NCBI GenBank assembly: GCA_964580525.1
Contig: CAZOKN010000005.1
Location: 11,014-75,013 of the forward strand
From: CAZOKN01 sp964580525
Lineage (GTDB): Bacteria > Pseudomonadota > Alphaproteobacteria > Rickettsiales > UBA6187
Direction of reading: 5' to 3'
DNA length: 64,000 nt
Numbering within the stretch: position 1 is the stretch's first letter; each line of letters begins with the position of its first letter. The translations under genes and the position numbers were made by a program. Below are positions 18,285 through 27,116 of the stretch, in pieces. The notes beneath the pieces are model-generated. The model saw only the letters and a program-made list of their open reading frames with translations. It was not told where the DNA came from and ran no database searches.

Positions 18285-19673
18285 GTGATTGATGTTGCGT
18301 TTTTAAAAGGAAAAACCGTTGCTGTTTTTGGTTTAGGAAAAGCGGGATTATCGACAATAAATGCCTTACAAAAAGCTGGCGCAGAGGTTTTTGCTTTTGA
18401 TGATGGCGATGCAGCAGTAAAATCTCTGGGAGAAAAAAAACTTCCGAATGTTACTGTAAAAAATCCCAATGATTATAACTGGAAAGAAGTATCTTTATTG
18501 GTTTTAAGCCCAGGCGTGCCATTCACTCATCCAAAACCACATTACGTTGTTGATTTAGCAAAAGCGGCTGGTTGTCCTATAGTTTGTGATATTGAGTTAC
18601 TTTATAATGCACAAAAACAGGCCAAATTTATTGGTATAACTGGCACTAATGGCAAATCTACAACCACAGCTCTTACCGGACATATATTAAAAGAATGTGC
18701 AGTTAAATCGGCAGTGGGTGGGAACATAGGTGTTCCTGTGCTTGATCTTGATATGCTTGGTGGCGCTGGTTATTACGTTGTTGAAATGTCTTCTTATCAA
18801 CTCGATTTAATAGATAAAACTCATTTTAATGTTTCCATACTTTTAAACGTTACCCCTGACCATATTGACAGACATGGTGATATGGAAGGCTATGTAAAAG
18901 CCAAGAGCCATATTTTTGAAAATCAGGGAGCTGGAGATACTGCAATTATTGGTCTTGAGGATGAATATTGCGAAGAAGTTTATGAAAAGCTTAGGAAGGC
19001 CGGAAAAATCAGCAATTTGATAGGAGTTTCTACTGATAAGAAACTTGAGAAAGGTGTAGCTGTTTTAAACGGGGTTATTTACGATAATTATTTTACCAAG
19101 TCAAAATTTGAGCTTGGATATTTAAAACGTCTGCCAGGGAAGCATAATGCGCAGAATATTGCGATGGCTTACTGCGCAGCACTTGCAGTTGGTATTTATG
19201 CAAAAAAAGTTGTTGAAGCTATAAAAACATTTGGGGGTTTACCTCATCGTATGCAGTATGTTGCAGAAATTGAAGGCGTAAGATTTGTTAATGATAGTAA
19301 GGCGACTAACGCAGAGGCAGCATCTAAAGCATTAGTTACATTCGATAATATATACTGGATTGCTGGTGGCATGGCAAAAGATGGTGGTATTGAATCTTTA
19401 GATGAATTTTTTCCAAAAATAAAACAAGCTTATTTAATAGGCAAAGCGCAGGATGAATTTGCGAAAACAATTGATGGTAAAATAGAATATAAAAAATGCG
19501 AAACATTAGATAAAGCATTTGCAGAAGCGCAGGCAGACGCACTAAAAAATAAAAACCAAAAGCCTGTTGTTTTGCTATCTCCTGCATGTGCATCTTTTGA
19601 TCAATGGCCAAATTTTGAGGTGCGTGGCAATGCATTCTGCGAAATGGTGAAAAAGCTGGTAGATAGTAGATAA
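18285..19673 (+). CDS. murD: UDP-MurNAc-L-alanine:D-glutamate ligase MurD
   Basis: About 462 residues from a GTG at 18285, which has AAGG 8 nt upstream and gives the family's normal N-terminus (KTVAVFGLGKAGLST). The frame is open further upstream inside mraY, but that sequence is not MurD-like. ATP loop GITGTNGKSTTT lies near residue 118-127; the central VEMSSYQLD and the C-terminal HRMQYV and NDSKATNAEA motifs are present. Adds D-Glu to UDP-MurNAc-L-Ala. It begins 5 bp after mraY and ends 5 bp before ftsW. Confidence 0.95.
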   Translation: MIDVAFLKGKTVAVFGLGKAGLSTINALQKAGAEVFAFDDGDAAVKSLGEKKLPNVTVKNPNDYNWKEVSLLVLSPGVPFTHPKPHYVVDLAKAAGCPIVCDIELLYNAQKQAKFIGITGTNGKSTTTALTGHILKECAVKSAVGGNIGVPVLDLDMLGGAGYYVVEMSSYQLDLIDKTHFNVSILLNVTPDHIDRHGDMEGYVKAKSHIFENQGAGDTAIIGLEDEYCEEVYEKLRKAGKISNLIGVSTDKKLEKGVAVLNGVIYDNYFTKSKFELGYLKRLPGKHNAQNIAMAYCAALAVGIYAKKVVEAIKTFGGLPHRMQYVAEIEGVRFVNDSKATNAEAASKALVTFDNIYWIAGGMAKDGGIESLDEFFPKIKQAYLIGKAQDEFAKTIDGKIEYKKCETLDKAFAEAQADALKNKNQKPVVLLSPACASFDQWPNFEVRGNAFCEMVKKLVDSR

Positions 19674-19678
19674 AATTT

Positions 19679-20818
19679 ATGAAATTTGATCGCGAAAATA
19701 AAAATCTTATAACTACATGGTGGTGGACTATTGATAGGCTTGCGCTTGGTGCGATGCTGCTAATAATGTGTTTTGGCGCAATGATGGTGGCAACAGCTAG
19801 CCCTGCTATTGCTGAGCGTATTGGTTTTGATAGTTTTTATTTTGTGCGTAGGCAATTATTTTTTCTTACAGTTAGTTTATTTTTAATGTTTGGCATATCT
19901 TTGCTTTCGCCTATAGCGATAAGGCGTATGGCAACGATTGGCTTTTCAGTTGGTATTATTTTATTGATTGCTGTGCTATTATTTGGTGCTTCCACCAATG
20001 GTGCAAAAAGATGGATATCCGTGTTTGGGTTTTCCTTGCAACCATCTGAATTTATGAAACCTTTTTTCATTGTGGTGACGGCATGGATGTTGTCTGAAGG
20101 TAAAACTAGGCCAGGTTTTAAAGGTTTTCAGATCTCGCTAATACTATATGGATTGCTGGCCTCTCTGTTAATAATGCAGCCGGATTTTGGTATGTTTGTT
20201 GTGGTAACCGCAGTTTGGGCTGGGCAGTTGTTTATTGCTGGAATGTCTATGTTCTGGGTTTCGGGAATTGTTGTTGGTGGAATTTTTTCGTTAATTATAG
20301 CTTATTTATTTTTTCCACATGTTTCACACCGTATTGATAATTTTATCGGTAATGCTGATAAAGGTGCAAACTATCAAGTTAAAAAATCATTGGAAGCCTT
20401 TGATAGTGGAGGAATAATTGGTCGTGGTCCTGGCGAAGGTGTTGTGAAACAGCATTTACCCGACTGCCATACGGATTTTATATTTGCAGTAATAGGTGAA
20501 GAGTTGGGGGCAATTGCTTGTATATTCGTGGTTAGTATGTATGCTTTTGTGGTTTTGCGAGGGATGAGGCGAATGCTCGATGAAACGGAATTATTTTTTA
20601 TTTACGCCGTCTCCGGATTGTTGATGCAGTTTGGTACTCAGTCAGTGATAAATATGGGAGTAGCACTTAATATTTTACCAACAAAGGGAATGACTCTACC
20701 GTTTATAAGCTATGGTGGTTCTTCTGTTATGGCTATATCAATTGCTATGGGTATGATGTTGGGCTTAACAAAAAAACGTTTTGGTTATATTGTAAGACCA
20801 GATAATTTAGTATTGTAG
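19679..20818 (+). CDS. ftsW: Septal peptidoglycan glycosyltransferase FtsW (SEDS)
   Basis: 379 residues with about ten membrane helices. SEDS landmarks: NGAKRWISVFGFSLQPSEFMKP (near 100), the GEGVVKQHLPDCHTDFIFAVIGEELG segment around 255-275, and PTKGMTLPFISYGGSS near the C-terminus. It polymerises lipid II into glycan at the septum together with FtsI, encoded in the same cluster. FtsW is preferred over RodA because of the position between murD and murG. Confidence 0.93.
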   Translation: MKFDRENKNLITTWWWTIDRLALGAMLLIMCFGAMMVATASPAIAERIGFDSFYFVRRQLFFLTVSLFLMFGISLLSPIAIRRMATIGFSVGIILLIAVLLFGASTNGAKRWISVFGFSLQPSEFMKPFFIVVTAWMLSEGKTRPGFKGFQISLILYGLLASLLIMQPDFGMFVVVTAVWAGQLFIAGMSMFWVSGIVVGGIFSLIIAYLFFPHVSHRIDNFIGNADKGANYQVKKSLEAFDSGGIIGRGPGEGVVKQHLPDCHTDFIFAVIGEELGAIACIFVVSMYAFVVLRGMRRMLDETELFFIYAVSGLLMQFGTQSVINMGVALNILPTKGMTLPFISYGGSSVMAISIAMGMMLGLTKKRFGYIVRPDNLVL

Positions 20819-20824
20819 GATTGT

Positions 20825-21910
20825 ATGACAGGTAAGTTAAATGTAGTGTTGGCCGCAGGTGGCACTGGTGGACATATCTTTCCGGCCGAATCTTTAGCAG
20901 TTGAGCTTATAAAATCCGGACATAAAGTAACGCTAATAACAGATAAACGCTATCAAAAGCGTGCTTATACTCCTGAGAAAATGGAAATCAGAACTATACA
21001 ATCGGCTTCGACAAGTGGTGGTTTTGCAGCAAAAATTAATGCAATTATGGCAATAGCCATTGGTTTTGCTCAGGCACGAAAACATATAAAAATCCTTCAG
21101 GCGGATGTTGTGGTTGGTTTTGGTGGCTATCCATCTTTCCCTACAATGCTTGCAGCTGTGAGCCTCAGAAAAAAAACAATAATCCATGAGCAGAACGCTT
21201 TAATGGGAAAAGTTAATAGGATATTGGCACCGTTTACAAAACTAATTGCTACATCTTTTACCAATACGCAAGGTATTAGAAAATCTGATTTAGCTAAAGT
21301 TGTGCTTACAGGAAATCCTGTGCGACCTGCTATTAAAGCGATAAAAGATTTTCCTTATTCAGGAATTGACGATGACGGACATCTGCATATCCTTGTTGTT
21401 GGCGGTTCACAAGGAACAAGTTTTTTTAGTGATGTGGTCCCTCAGGCGATAATGCTTTTGCCTGAAAACATTAGGACAAAAATTAGGCTTGATCAACAAT
21501 GTAGAAAAGAAGATTTAGCAAAGGTAAAAGGCATTTATGATAAAGGTGGCATCAATGCTGAGCTTGCTCCGTTTTTTGAAGATGTGCCGGCAAGGCTTGC
21601 GTCATCTCATATTGTAATAGCGCGGGCAGGGGCTTCCACTCTGGCTGAGCTTATGGTTGCTGGGCGACCATCAATATTAATTCCTTATATGTATGCAGCG
21701 GAAGATCATCAGATGGTAAATGCGCTTGCTCTTGAAAAATTTGGTGGGGCAATTGTTTTTTCACAAAAGATTTTAACTCCAGAAATGCTTAATAAATCAA
21801 TTCTAAGGCTTGCTGAGAATCAGGATTTATTAAAGAAAATGGCGGTTAATGCTTTTGAGCTTGGAGTGCCGGACGCGGCTGAGAGGCTGGCAAAGCTGGT
21901 AGTAAAGTAA
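20825..21910 (+). CDS. murG: UDP-GlcNAc:lipid I N-acetylglucosaminyltransferase MurG
   Basis: 361 residues, a GT-B fold enzyme that turns lipid I into lipid II on the inner membrane face. Landmarks: AAGGTGGHIFPA near residue 10, VVGFGGYPSFP near 97, HEQNALMGKVNR near 120, VVGGSQGT near 190, and IARAGASTLAE near 260 plus the EDHQMVNA segment that contacts UDP-GlcNAc. It is the last gene of the cluster here; murC, murB, ddl and ftsQAZ do not follow. The convergent neighbour ends 67 bp away. Confidence 0.96.
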   Translation: MTGKLNVVLAAGGTGGHIFPAESLAVELIKSGHKVTLITDKRYQKRAYTPEKMEIRTIQSASTSGGFAAKINAIMAIAIGFAQARKHIKILQADVVVGFGGYPSFPTMLAAVSLRKKTIIHEQNALMGKVNRILAPFTKLIATSFTNTQGIRKSDLAKVVLTGNPVRPAIKAIKDFPYSGIDDDGHLHILVVGGSQGTSFFSDVVPQAIMLLPENIRTKIRLDQQCRKEDLAKVKGIYDKGGINAELAPFFEDVPARLASSHIVIARAGASTLAELMVAGRPSILIPYMYAAEDHQMVNALALEKFGGAIVFSQKILTPEMLNKSILRLAENQDLLKKMAVNAFELGVPDAAERLAKLVVK

Positions 21911-21977
21911 TAATTCAAAAAATCCCTTCAGGTTTTTATACCTAAACTTATCAACTATATTTTCTTATAGTGGCATA

Positions 21978-22757
21978 TCAAAATCGCCCATTGCCAGTGT
22001 TTGCTGGAATGTTTGACAAGAATGGATGAAGAAGATGAGTAGGTGGCGTATTTTTTTTGAAAAATTTTTGTGATGATGAATATCGTTCTACTAATTCTTT
22101 TGGTATTTTATTTTGAATAAATGGTAAAACTTCTTGAATGCTTGTAGCTTCTCTAAGTGGTGTTATCTCGCCGGATTTTAATAACTCTCCTAAGCCTCCT
22201 GAATCTGGATTATATATACGAACTGGAGGATTTGTAATTCCAAGTTCTTTTGAGAGAAAGTTTTCAATTTGTTTAAATTCTTTAGATTCTATTACTCCTG
22301 GAGCAGTTATAAAAAGGCCAAGAGTTTTTAGACAAGGTGCTACGTTTTCTGTTTCATTATGAGGGATAAGATTGGGATGACTAAGGAGATATTTTATTAC
22401 AAGTTCTTTTATAAATTTGCTGCGTTCAAATCTTGGGAATTTTTTGTTAGAATCTTCCAATGATTCAAGAATGGGTGTGTGTTCAGGGTTTTGGCTATAT
22501 TCATCTCTCTTTGAATAGCAATCAGTAAGAGTTCCTCTTATACCGGATATTTCAGCAAGCCAGGATACTCCTAGTTCGCCATTATATATAATAGATGATC
22601 TAAGTCCATTAATGAAAACAGTTGCAGGCCCATCTATATAAGGAGTATCAGGATTTATAATACGGCCAATTAAAACCTGTTTTGCATTTAAATCGGAATA
22701 GAGTCTTTGATTTTTTGTTAGAAGGGTTTTAGGTAGAGAATTTACAAACGACTTCAT
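21978..22757 (-). CDS. Protein of unknown function, 259 aa
   Basis: I do not recognise this family. It is soluble, with no signal peptide or membrane helix. N-terminal half is mixed alpha/beta (KQVLIGRIINPDTPYIDGPATVFING); the C-terminal half carries a KELGITNPPVRIYNPDSGGLGELL segment and helices, ending in a Pro/Asn-rich tail. It stands alone between convergent murG and the CoA-transferase genes. Codon use is AT-rich like the other orphan proteins in the window. It could be a lineage-specific or secreted protein. Confidence 0.6.
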   Translation of the reverse strand: MKSFVNSLPKTLLTKNQRLYSDLNAKQVLIGRIINPDTPYIDGPATVFINGLRSSIIYNGELGVSWLAEISGIRGTLTDCYSKRDEYSQNPEHTPILESLEDSNKKFPRFERSKFIKELVIKYLLSHPNLIPHNETENVAPCLKTLGLFITAPGVIESKEFKQIENFLSKELGITNPPVRIYNPDSGGLGELLKSGEITPLREATSIQEVLPFIQNKIPKELVERYSSSQKFFKKNTPPTHLLHPFLSNIPANTGNGRF

Positions 22758-22953
22758 AAAACACCATAAATTATAATAAAATATAATTAAAATGTTATAG
22801 GAGTTTTATTAAAATAATTTTACATAGCCGAATTAATTTGGATTGTTCATAAAATCTTTTGGATATAGTGTATAATTTTGTTGCGCAAATATTCGTCATA
22901 ACCACAGATGATGACGGTTTGGGTCGAGAATCTTAAGAGAAATATTTTTTAAA

Positions 22954-23619
22954 CTAAGCCGACTTAGCAATTTTTGCTTGTAGAGATGAAGACACTTTAA
23001 ACGTTGCTTCGGTCTTGTCCTTAACTTCTTGCAATGAAACATCTGGCGCATGGTCGATTAAAACCATTCCCTCAGGTGTTATATCAAACACGGCAAGTTC
23101 AGTTATAATTCTGTCTACAACAGCTTTGCCGGTTAAAGGCAATGAGCATTTTTTTAAGACTTTAGATTCGCCGGTTTTTGTAGTGTGTGCCATAAGCACA
23201 ATAACTCTTTTTACTCCTGCAACCAGATCCATAGCTCCACCAGGACCTTTAACCATTTTGCCAGGAACCATCCAATTAGCTAAATCGCCATTTTCAGAAA
23301 CTTCTAGCGCTCCCAATATTGAAAGATCAATATGCCCACCGCGAATCATTCCAAAAGAAGTTGCGCTATCAAAAAAGCTGCTGCCTTCAAGGGCTGTAAC
23401 GGTTTGTTTTCCAGCATTTATCAAATCAGCGTCAATTTTATCTTCAGTAGGGAAGGGGCCAAGGCCTAGCAATCCATTTTCACTTTGCAAAGTTACTGTG
23501 ATGTCAGATGGAATATAATTCGCAACCTTTGTTGGCATGCCGATGCCCAGGTTAACATAAAAACCATCTTCTAATTCTTTTGCTGCAATTTTGCACATTT
23601 CTTCAGGTGACCAAACCAT
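22954..23619 (-). CDS. scoB: 3-oxoacid CoA-transferase subunit B
   Basis: 221 residues. Beta subunit of a class I CoA-transferase, probably succinyl-CoA:3-ketoacid CoA-transferase. The catalytic Glu is in the SENGLLGLG motif (residue about 46); the N-terminus has YVNLGIGMPTKVANYIP and a later GGAMDLVAGVKRVIVLM. The start at 23619 is chosen because GGGAG lies 7 nt upstream; the open frame extends 8 codons further. It follows the A subunit by 10 bp. Acetoacetate or butyrate-type substrates remain possible. Confidence 0.9.
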   Translation of the reverse strand: MVWSPEEMCKIAAKELEDGFYVNLGIGMPTKVANYIPSDITVTLQSENGLLGLGPFPTEDKIDADLINAGKQTVTALEGSSFFDSATSFGMIRGGHIDLSILGALEVSENGDLANWMVPGKMVKGPGGAMDLVAGVKRVIVLMAHTTKTGESKVLKKCSLPLTGKAVVDRIITELAVFDITPEGMVLIDHAPDVSLQEVKDKTEATFKVSSSLQAKIAKSA

Positions 23620-23629
23620 AATAAACTCC

Positions 23630-24346
23630 CTACGCCGCTTCACTAGTTGTTCTTTGTTCTATTCTTTTTTCCAGCTTATCAGCTTTGAAAACTCTCTGCA
23701 CGAAAACGCCTGGTGTATGCACTTCATCAGGATCGATATCGCCAATTTCAACAATTTCTTCAACTTCTGCAACTGTGATTTTTGCGGCAGTTGCCATCAT
23801 TGGGTTGAAATTACGGGCAGTTTTGCGGTAAATTAAATTTCCAGCCTTATCAGCTTTCCATGCGCGCACAATGGCAAGGTCAGCAAATAAAGATTTTTCC
23901 ATAACATATTCTTCGCCATTAAACTCGCGAACTTCTTTGCCATCAGCCAAAACTGTGCCAACACCTGTTTTAGTGAAAAAAGCAGGTATGCCTGCACCGC
24001 CTGCACGAATGCGCTCGGCTAGTGTGCCTTGTGGATTTAATTCTAATTCAAGATCGCCGTCTAAAAATTGTTTTTCGAAAATTTTATTTTCGCCAACATA
24101 AGAAGAAATCATTTTTTTAATCTGACGGGTTTTTAGCATGATTCCTAAACCGAAATCATCCACACCGCAATTATTACTGATTATGGTTAGACCATTAACG
24201 CCTGAATCCCTTATTGTGAAAATACAATTTTCAGGAATACCGCAAAGACCAAAACCACCGGCCATGATCGTCATATTATTTTTCAAAATGCCGTCTAGGG
24301 CATGAGTTGCTGATTTATATATTTTTTTGCTCAAAACAATCTCCAT
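23630..24346 (-). CDS. scoA: 3-oxoacid CoA-transferase subunit A
   Basis: About 238 residues. Alpha subunit with MAGGFGLCGIPE near the N-terminus, ISNNCGVDDFGLG, and the GGAGIPAFFTKTGVGT segment typical of the SCOT/AtoD family. With the B subunit it moves CoA between succinyl-CoA and acetoacetate. The ATG at 24346 is given, but a TTG at 24334 has a better ribosome binding site (GGAG, 6 nt upstream) and gives the more usual N-terminus SKKIYKSA. Transcribed divergently from the DUF2336 gene. Confidence 0.9.
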   Translation of the reverse strand: MEIVLSKKIYKSATHALDGILKNNMTIMAGGFGLCGIPENCIFTIRDSGVNGLTIISNNCGVDDFGLGIMLKTRQIKKMISSYVGENKIFEKQFLDGDLELELNPQGTLAERIRAGGAGIPAFFTKTGVGTVLADGKEVREFNGEEYVMEKSLFADLAIVRAWKADKAGNLIYRKTARNFNPMMATAAKITVAEVEEIVEIGDIDPDEVHTPGVFVQRVFKADKLEKRIEQRTTSEAA

Positions 24347-24610
24347 AATAAACGAAAGAGTATCATTCCTTATAAATAGCAAGGCCTATAAATGCAAATA
24401 TAAAGTGAATTCGAAAAAGTTATTAACACGAGATGCGGGGTTGTATGTGTTGTATCTTTTGCACTTGACGCAACTTTCAATTGAAATATATTGCTTGGTG
24501 TGGCATTTTAATTGTTGGTAAAGGTTTTGTTTTTAATCTTATTTTAATAAAATTTAAAAGCAAATCTGTCGTTACAATTTATGTAACGTTTCTTTTAGGT
24601 AGGAGGGTTT

Positions 24611-25765
24611 ATGTCTGTATTGTCTGATGCGCAAATGTTGAAGAAAGTGCCTTTGCCAGAAGTTAGGCAGACTATAGCTGTGAAAGTTGCCGAATATCTA
24701 AATGATGGAGTTTTTGACGAAAGCGAGCTTGCTACGGCTTTCGAAATAGTTAGATTGCTAGCAAAAGATGCTGAAATTATAGTTAGAAAAACTGTGTCAG
24801 AGTGTTTGAAAAGCAATCCAAAGATGCCGCATGATATTGCACTTGGCCTTGCAAAAGATGAAGATGATGTTGCAATTCCTATTCTTGAATTTTGTTCTGT
24901 TTTAACAGAAGAAGATTTAATAGAAATTATTAAAAGCACTAAGCAACTCTCTAAACTTTCGGCTATCGCCAAGAGGAAAGATATTTCTGATAATGTTTCT
25001 TCTGCGTTGATTCACACTCGTGATAAGGAAGTTGTTATAACCCTTGTAGATAACAAAACTTCTCAGATAGCAGAGGAAGGGTATGATGTTGTATTGGGGG
25101 AATTTAAAAATAATGGCGGTATAATACAAGCCCTTGTACACAGAGGCAATCTGCCAGTTTCAATAGCCGAAAAAATGATAAATATGGTTTCTGGTCCATT
25201 GAAAGAAAAATTGCAGATGCAGTATAAACTTTCTGTTAAGCGTATTGATGAAATAATGTCTGTTGCCACAGAGAGGGCCACGCTTGGTATTTTAGATAAT
25301 CCAATTGCAGATGAGAATATTGGTTCGCAGGAAATGGGGCGTCTCAATAAAGCTGAACAGCTTGCTAAACAATTACAAAAAGAAAATAGGCTAACACATT
25401 CAATAATAATAAGATCTATTTGTGAAGGAGACTTGGAATTTTTCGAGGCAAGTAGCGCTATTGTCTCTGGCATACCGCTAATAAATGCTAGAACATTAGT
25501 AAGGGATAAAAATCCTACAGCACTCGAATCTTTATGTAAGCGTGCGAAGTTGCCTTTGAGTTGTAACCAGGCAATTTACTTGGTAATAAAATTTATATTA
25601 GCGGAAGGTGGCAAAGAAAAGCATGGTAGTACCGTCTTCAAACAAAAATTGCTTGAGCATATAGCTGCTCGAGGTTACGAAAAAACAGTTCCTCTCATGC
25701 CTTACATCCTAGCACTTATTAGCAGCAGGTTGGATTTTGACGATGTGTTGAAGAATAATAGCTAG
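24611..25765 (+). CDS. DUF2336 family protein
   Basis: 384 residues, almost all helical, built of HEAT-like repeats (VRQTIAVKVAEYL, EIIVRKTVSECLKSNPKMPHDIALGLAKDEDDVAIPILE). This matches DUF2336, a family largely restricted to Alphaproteobacteria and without a firmly assigned function. Strong ribosome binding site (AGGAGG) before the ATG. No signal peptide. Its TAG stop overlaps the TAG of the convergent algH-like gene in a shared CTAG palindrome, so no space exists for a terminator between them. Confidence 0.85.
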   Translation: MSVLSDAQMLKKVPLPEVRQTIAVKVAEYLNDGVFDESELATAFEIVRLLAKDAEIIVRKTVSECLKSNPKMPHDIALGLAKDEDDVAIPILEFCSVLTEEDLIEIIKSTKQLSKLSAIAKRKDISDNVSSALIHTRDKEVVITLVDNKTSQIAEEGYDVVLGEFKNNGGIIQALVHRGNLPVSIAEKMINMVSGPLKEKLQMQYKLSVKRIDEIMSVATERATLGILDNPIADENIGSQEMGRLNKAEQLAKQLQKENRLTHSIIIRSICEGDLEFFEASSAIVSGIPLINARTLVRDKNPTALESLCKRAKLPLSCNQAIYLVIKFILAEGGKEKHGSTVFKQKLLEHIAARGYEKTVPLMPYILALISSRLDFDDVLKNNS

Positions 25766-26361
25766 GCGTTACCAACGCTGGTGGAGTATTTCATCAAGTC
25801 GACACCAAGTGTTTTTGCTGACTCGGACCATTTCCTCCGGTTTTCCATGTTAAATATTAAATTTTCATTTGCAGGAACGTTTATCCAAGAATTTTGTCTT
25901 ATCTCATTTTCAAGTTGTCCTGGTGACCATCCTGCACAGCCGAGCGCTATAATGCTTTTTCCTGGTCCTTTACCAGAAGCTATGTCTTTAAGTACATCGA
26001 TGGTTGAAGTTATGGATATGTTGCCTTGCAGGTTTTTTGTGTCCTGACATGAATAGTCGGCAGTGTGAAGAATAAAACCTTTTGATGATTCAACTGGGCC
26101 ACCGAAGTGAATAGGCGGTGAAATATCTGTTTTAGGATTTTCTATATCTAGCTGGCTAAATATATCTGTGCATGTAAGATCCCCAAGGACATGGTTTATC
26201 AATATTCCCATCGCGCCATTTTCGTCGTGACTGCAAATATAAATCACTGCTTTTTCAAAACATGAATCTTTTATAAGAGGAGTTGCTACTAGAAGCTGCC
26301 CTTGTAAATAGTTGTTTTGTAATGATTTTTCTATATTTCCCATAAAGCTGCCTAAGAACAT
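25762..26361 (-). CDS. YqgE/AlgH family protein (UPF0301)
   Basis: 199 residues, a typical length. Family landmarks: YLQGQLLVATPLIKDSCFEKAVIYICSH split here as LLVATP and VIYICSHDENGAMGILIN, then HFGGPVE and GFILHTADY, and a C-terminal GCAGWSPGQLENEI. AlgH-type proteins are widespread in proteobacteria; the molecular role is not settled. A second ATG lies 6 codons in (26343). Confidence 0.9.
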   Translation of the reverse strand: MFLGSFMGNIEKSLQNNYLQGQLLVATPLIKDSCFEKAVIYICSHDENGAMGILINHVLGDLTCTDIFSQLDIENPKTDISPPIHFGGPVESSKGFILHTADYSCQDTKNLQGNISITSTIDVLKDIASGKGPGKSIIALGCAGWSPGQLENEIRQNSWINVPANENLIFNMENRRKWSESAKTLGVDLMKYSTSVGNA

Positions 26362-26433
26362 TTTTATCTTATAGTATATATATTGTATGGGTAAGAAGGT
26401 TTTTAAAGTGTTGGCAATGTGATTTTTTTAGAT

Positions 26434-26464
26434 AAAACCCCGCAATGTTATATTACGGGGTTTT
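26434..26464. terminator. Bidirectional terminator after ridA-like gene
   Basis: A 9-bp perfect stem (AAAACCCCG 26434-26442 with CGGGGTTTT 26456-26464) and a 13-nt loop. Read on the minus strand it lies 14 bp past the RidA stop and ends TTTTATC, fitting intrinsic termination of that gene. Confidence 0.75.
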
Positions 26465-26477
26465 ACAAGTAATAAAA

Positions 26478-26945
26478 TTACTTAATCAATTCAAAAGTAG
26501 CTTCAACTTCAACAGCAACACCAAAAGGTAGTGCTGCAACACCAACAGCAGCTCTTGCATGCTTACCGTTTTCACCGAAAACTTCAGCTATAAGATCTGA
26601 AGCGCCATTGGCAACAGCAGGATGCTCAGTAAAATCAGGTGTTGAATTAACAAACACACCAAGGCGCAGGCATCTTGCTTTGCTTAAGTCGCCATTGCAA
26701 GCTTCTTTTAATTGTGAAAGCACGTTTATAGCACAAACTCTGGCAACTTTTTTGCCTTGTTCAATTGAATAATTTTGACCAAGCTTACCAACTTGTCCTT
26801 CAACACTGCCGTTTACGAAAGGTATCTGGCCAGAGATTATAACCTGATTACCGCTGATTGTGTAAGGGATATAGTTTGCGGCAGGCTTTGAAGCCTTTGG
26901 TAAATCTATGTTAAGTTCTTCTAGTTTTTTAGCAACTGCTGACAT
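26478..26945 (-). CDS. RidA/YjgF family protein
   Basis: 155 residues. Belongs to the Rid family of enamine/imine deaminases or ligand-binding trimers. It has YTISGNQVIISGQIPF near residues 27-42 and a C-terminal ARAAVGVAALPFGVAVEVEATFE, the conserved family ending. It is about 25 residues longer than classic RidA, as in a common bacterial subgroup with an extra N-terminal helix (KKLEELNIDLPKA). The conserved Arg of catalytically active RidA is not clearly in place, so deaminase activity is uncertain. Confidence 0.9.
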   Translation of the reverse strand: MSAVAKKLEELNIDLPKASKPAANYIPYTISGNQVIISGQIPFVNGSVEGQVGKLGQNYSIEQGKKVARVCAINVLSQLKEACNGDLSKARCLRLGVFVNSTPDFTEHPAVANGASDLIAEVFGENGKHARAAVGVAALPFGVAVEVEATFELIK

Positions 26946-27116
26946 GTTTTTCTCCTAATGATTTATAAAATGATTCAGCCCTCTTTTAGTCTAGAAAAGC
27001 TAAACAATCAAGGCTGTCAAAAATATATAAGAAAATTAATACTGATTTTTTGTTTTTAGGGGGTATTATGTATCAACTTATGTTTGAATTATGATAGCAG
27101 TTTATAAAGGAATTTT

